Origin: Gloeobacter kilaueensis JS1
GTDB lineage: Bacteria > Cyanobacteriota > Cyanobacteriia > Gloeobacterales > Gloeobacteraceae
Reading direction: 5' to 3'
Length of the DNA stretch: 64,000 nucleotides
Assembly: GCF_000484535.1 (NCBI RefSeq)
Contig: NC_022600.1
Span: 1,922,001-1,986,000 of the forward strand
Made by a program: the position numbers and the translations under genes. How positions within the stretch are numbered: the stretch's first letter is position 1; each line of letters starts with the position of its first letter. Of the stretch, positions 61,964 to 64,000 are shown one piece after another. A model generated the notes under the pieces. That model was not told the origin of the DNA. It made no database searches and saw only the letters and a program-made list of their open reading frames with translations.

Positions 61964-64000
61964 TTACTGCTGGATCGCGTCAACAGCCTTCTGGGCGTTG
62001 ACCAGACCAGCGCCGGTGTAGAAGTTGAAGCTCGTCGTGTCGAAGACATTTTTGAACTTCGTGACGCTCGCCGAGCCATCTGAGAAGTTAACGGTGACGA
62101 TCGCATTTTGCAAGACGTCCGCATTCCCTCCCGGCAGAAAGAAGGGATTCTCGCCTGCAAAGACGCGGTTGACGTTGAAGTTGATAAAGCTACCGGGCTG
62201 AAACTCATTGGCATCGAAGGTGACAGTCAGCACCCGGTTGTCGGCGCTCGTCGTCGTGTCGAGTGCGACAATGCCGGTATTCGGGTCAGGAACAAAGCTG
62301 CCGCCGTAGTTGCCTACGAGGGTGCCAAACTGAGGAGCAAAGACGACGCCATTGAGCCCCGTTCCGGTCGGATTGAGGTCGATGCTCACCGTCGAGATGT
62401 TCTTGCCCGCACCCGACTTGAGGCTGAGCCGGAAGAAATTGGCGTCGAAGGTGCCTTCAAAATCGCCGCCGACGGCAAGAATTTTGCCCTCCGCAAAGGT
62501 TGCCTTGCTGAAGGCCCGGCTGAGGTCGAGGGGCAGGCGGGTGGCTGTCGCCTGCAATGTCCGGTAGAGCTTCTGGGGAGAGACACTGCCCGGTCCGCCC
62601 GCTGCCTCCAGCACCAGTGCCGCCACCCCGGCCACGTTCGGTGCTGCCGCGCTCGTGCCAAAAAACTGCGGGAAACCGCTTGGGCCGGGAGGGCCGCTGA
62701 AGAAGGTGGTGCTCACCCCGTCTACACCGGCAATCTGTGGCACATTGCGCAGGTCAGGGGTGCCCAGACGGTTGCCTGCCACATCGAAGAGAATCGTCGA
62801 GGGACCACGGGAAGAAAAATCCTCCGGCAGCTTTGGAAGACCAAAGAATACGGCACCCACCGCCTGTCCGCCCCTCGCCACAGCATGACCGTAGGTGGTC
62901 GGCCCGTCGAGCACCGGCGTCGAATCGAAGGAAGAACCGTTGCCCAGATAGACGTAGCGCAGACGGTTCGCTGGACCGTTGTTGGCCTTGGCGATCGCCA
63001 GTTGGAAGTTGCCGAACGGGAAGACAATCTCCAGCGGCTGGTCGGTGGAGAGGTTTTTGTCGATGCCGCTCACCGAGCCCAGGTAATCCCCCGTCGTCGA
63101 GAAGATGAGCAGGTTGTAGTCGGTTTTGACCAGCCCGGCGTTGAAGGGTTCATCCCACTGAAAGACGATCGGGCCGCCGCTGCTGATCACCTGCTGGGTA
63201 ACGACCGGGATTGGCCCGGTCCCAAAGTTGTGAAAGTTCTTGGCAATCGAAGAAGGCACCTGGGAGAGGTCGATGTTGGTCAGACCCTGGTCTTTGAGTT
63301 GCTGGACGGTGCTGCGGCTCACTGGCTTGAAATTGGTATCTAAGCCCGTGCGCGAGTTGTTGCCCGCCGAGGAGAAGTAGGCCGCGCCGCTGCTGGCGAC
63401 GAAGTTGACCGCCTGGGCGATGACGCCATCCTCGAAGAAGGGCTCATCGAAGTAGATGACATCATCGACGATCACATCCGCGCCAAACTCGTTGCGCAGG
63501 CGAATGATGTTGTTGGCAAATTCAACTTCGCCACTAAAAGCCGTTGCAAAGCCCAGGTCCGCCTTCGGTGCAATGTCATGGACCAGTTGGAGGATCGCCC
63601 GGCCCTCGTCGGCTCCGCCTTCAAATTCTTCGAGCACCGTGACTGGAGTGGTGTTGCCATCGGGGTTGCCCGGACCTGGCAGATCGCCCGTCGCAATATC
63701 ATCCTCAGCCGTTGTTGTAGAGAAGGAGGTGTTGTAGCTGTCGGAGAGCACACCAATCTTGATCCCAGCCCCTTGAAAACCCAGATCTTGAACTGGCTGA
63801 ATCTTCTGGACACTCACCGCTTCGCTCGTCACCGCTCCGATGTTGCGCACCGGTGCGTAGGCAGCCGCGACACTGCGCAATCCCCCGAGCCTGGCGATCT
63901 CACCTGCTCGCTCCAGGGGGATGTAGCCCTCGATCACGCCTCGACGGTAGGTCGAGGTGGCTTTTACCGTGAAGCCGCGCTGCTGCAGCAGGGCAACGGC
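61964..64000 (-). CDS. S8-type (subtilase-like) exported peptidase, 5' end missing
   Basis: The frame runs unbroken from the stop at 61964 to the right edge, so the N-terminus is outside the window. The subtilase core shows the Asp in IKIGVLSDSYN, an oxyanion segment (DVIVDDVIYFDEP) and the nucleophile Ser in FGTSAAAPNVAGVAALVLEAAG. The region expected to hold the catalytic His reads GADEGRAILQLVHDIAP, without the usual HGTxVAG. A C-terminal beta-rich domain of about 200 residues follows. The visible part is about 678 residues. A cell-surface or secreted protease is likely; its neighbour gives no hint of substrate. Confidence 0.82.
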   Translation of the reverse strand, partial: AVALLQQRGFTVKATSTYRRGVIEGYIPLERAGEIARLGGLRSVAAAYAPVRNIGAVTSEAVSVQKIQPVQDLGFQGAGIKIGVLSDSYNTSFSTTTAEDDIATGDLPGPGNPDGNTTPVTVLEEFEGGADEGRAILQLVHDIAPKADLGFATAFSGEVEFANNIIRLRNEFGADVIVDDVIYFDEPFFEDGVIAQAVNFVASSGAAYFSSAGNNSRTGLDTNFKPVSRSTVQQLKDQGLTNIDLSQVPSSIAKNFHNFGTGPIPVVTQQVISSGGPIVFQWDEPFNAGLVKTDYNLLIFSTTGDYLGSVSGIDKNLSTDQPLEIVFPFGNFQLAIAKANNGPANRLRYVYLGNGSSFDSTPVLDGPTTYGHAVARGGQAVGAVFFGLPKLPEDFSSRGPSTILFDVAGNRLGTPDLRNVPQIAGVDGVSTTFFSGPPGPSGFPQFFGTSAAAPNVAGVAALVLEAAGGPGSVSPQKLYRTLQATATRLPLDLSRAFSKATFAEGKILAVGGDFEGTFDANFFRLSLKSGAGKNISTVSIDLNPTGTGLNGVVFAPQFGTLVGNYGGSFVPDPNTGIVALDTTTSADNRVLTVTFDANEFQPGSFINFNVNRVFAGENPFFLPGGNADVLQNAIVTVNFSDGSASVTKFKNVFDTTSFNFYTGAGLVNAQKAVDAIQQ

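Noticed and set aside
62108-63343. 411-codon frame opposite the S8-type peptidase
   Set aside because: It is an antisense shadow without motifs; the peptidase motifs lie on the minus strand.

Overview
The window reads as chromosomal DNA of a GC-rich cyanobacterium, most likely a Gloeobacter relative. Support: a one-step bacterial CrtI phytoene desaturase (established as the Gloeobacter route, where other cyanobacteria use CrtP/CrtQ/CrtH), a Tic20 protein, cyanobacterial families such as DUF1822 and DUF928, a cyanobacterial-type IspH and a C-DES-type cysteine lyase. I saw no rRNA, tRNA or CRISPR array.

Layout. 1-6.3 kb: an edge-truncated Tat-exported protein, a CmlA-like diiron hydroxylase, a phosphopantetheinyl transferase, a cysteine/cystine C-S lyase and crtI. 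6.37-9.65 kb: a complete IS4-family element with intact 9-bp target duplications, next to an AT-rich AIPR-family gene that looks horizontally acquired and defence-related. 9.9-22 kb: Uma2 protein, Ca2+/H+ antiporter, NrdR, Rof-like protein, flavin disulfide oxidoreductase, GH63 glucosidase, a response regulator and a GAF histidine kinase, an ECF sigma factor and argJ. 22-28 kb: exopolysaccharide genes (glycosyltransferase, Wzc-type tyrosine kinase) and a secreted S9 peptidase. 28-40 kb: msrB, M3 peptidase, LipM-like ligase, Tic20, thiL, ispH, ruvC, a secreted sugar dehydrogenase-like protein and a POT transporter.

40.2-48.3 kb holds the most unusual unit: four tightly packed genes encoding a sigma-like factor, a DUF1822 protein, a 1659-residue protein joining a caspase-like protease (His/Cys dyad present), a STAND-type NTPase, one membrane span and 14 WD40 repeats, and an exported DUF928 protein. 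The junctions (1-nt overlap, 3-nt gap, 4-nt overlap) argue for translational coupling. I regard it as a candidate undescribed membrane-spanning sensing and proteolysis (possibly cell-death) system.

48.6-64 kb: katG with an adjacent PerR-like gene, murD, an overlooked 34-residue membrane peptide gene overlapping murD on the other strand, HNH nuclease, LysM protein, cobS, a VanX-like dipeptidase, a large acidic orphan protein, an aldo/keto reductase, mgtE with a leader able to form alternative helices, a secreted propeller-like protein and an S8-type peptidase cut by the right edge. Two copies of a GC-rich dispersed repeat lie at 14.7 and 48.4 kb in opposite orientations, and one supplies the C-terminal codons of the GH63 gene.

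Start codons were chosen from Shine-Dalgarno spacing and family N-termini. All family assignments come from reading motifs and from memory of the families, not from a search.
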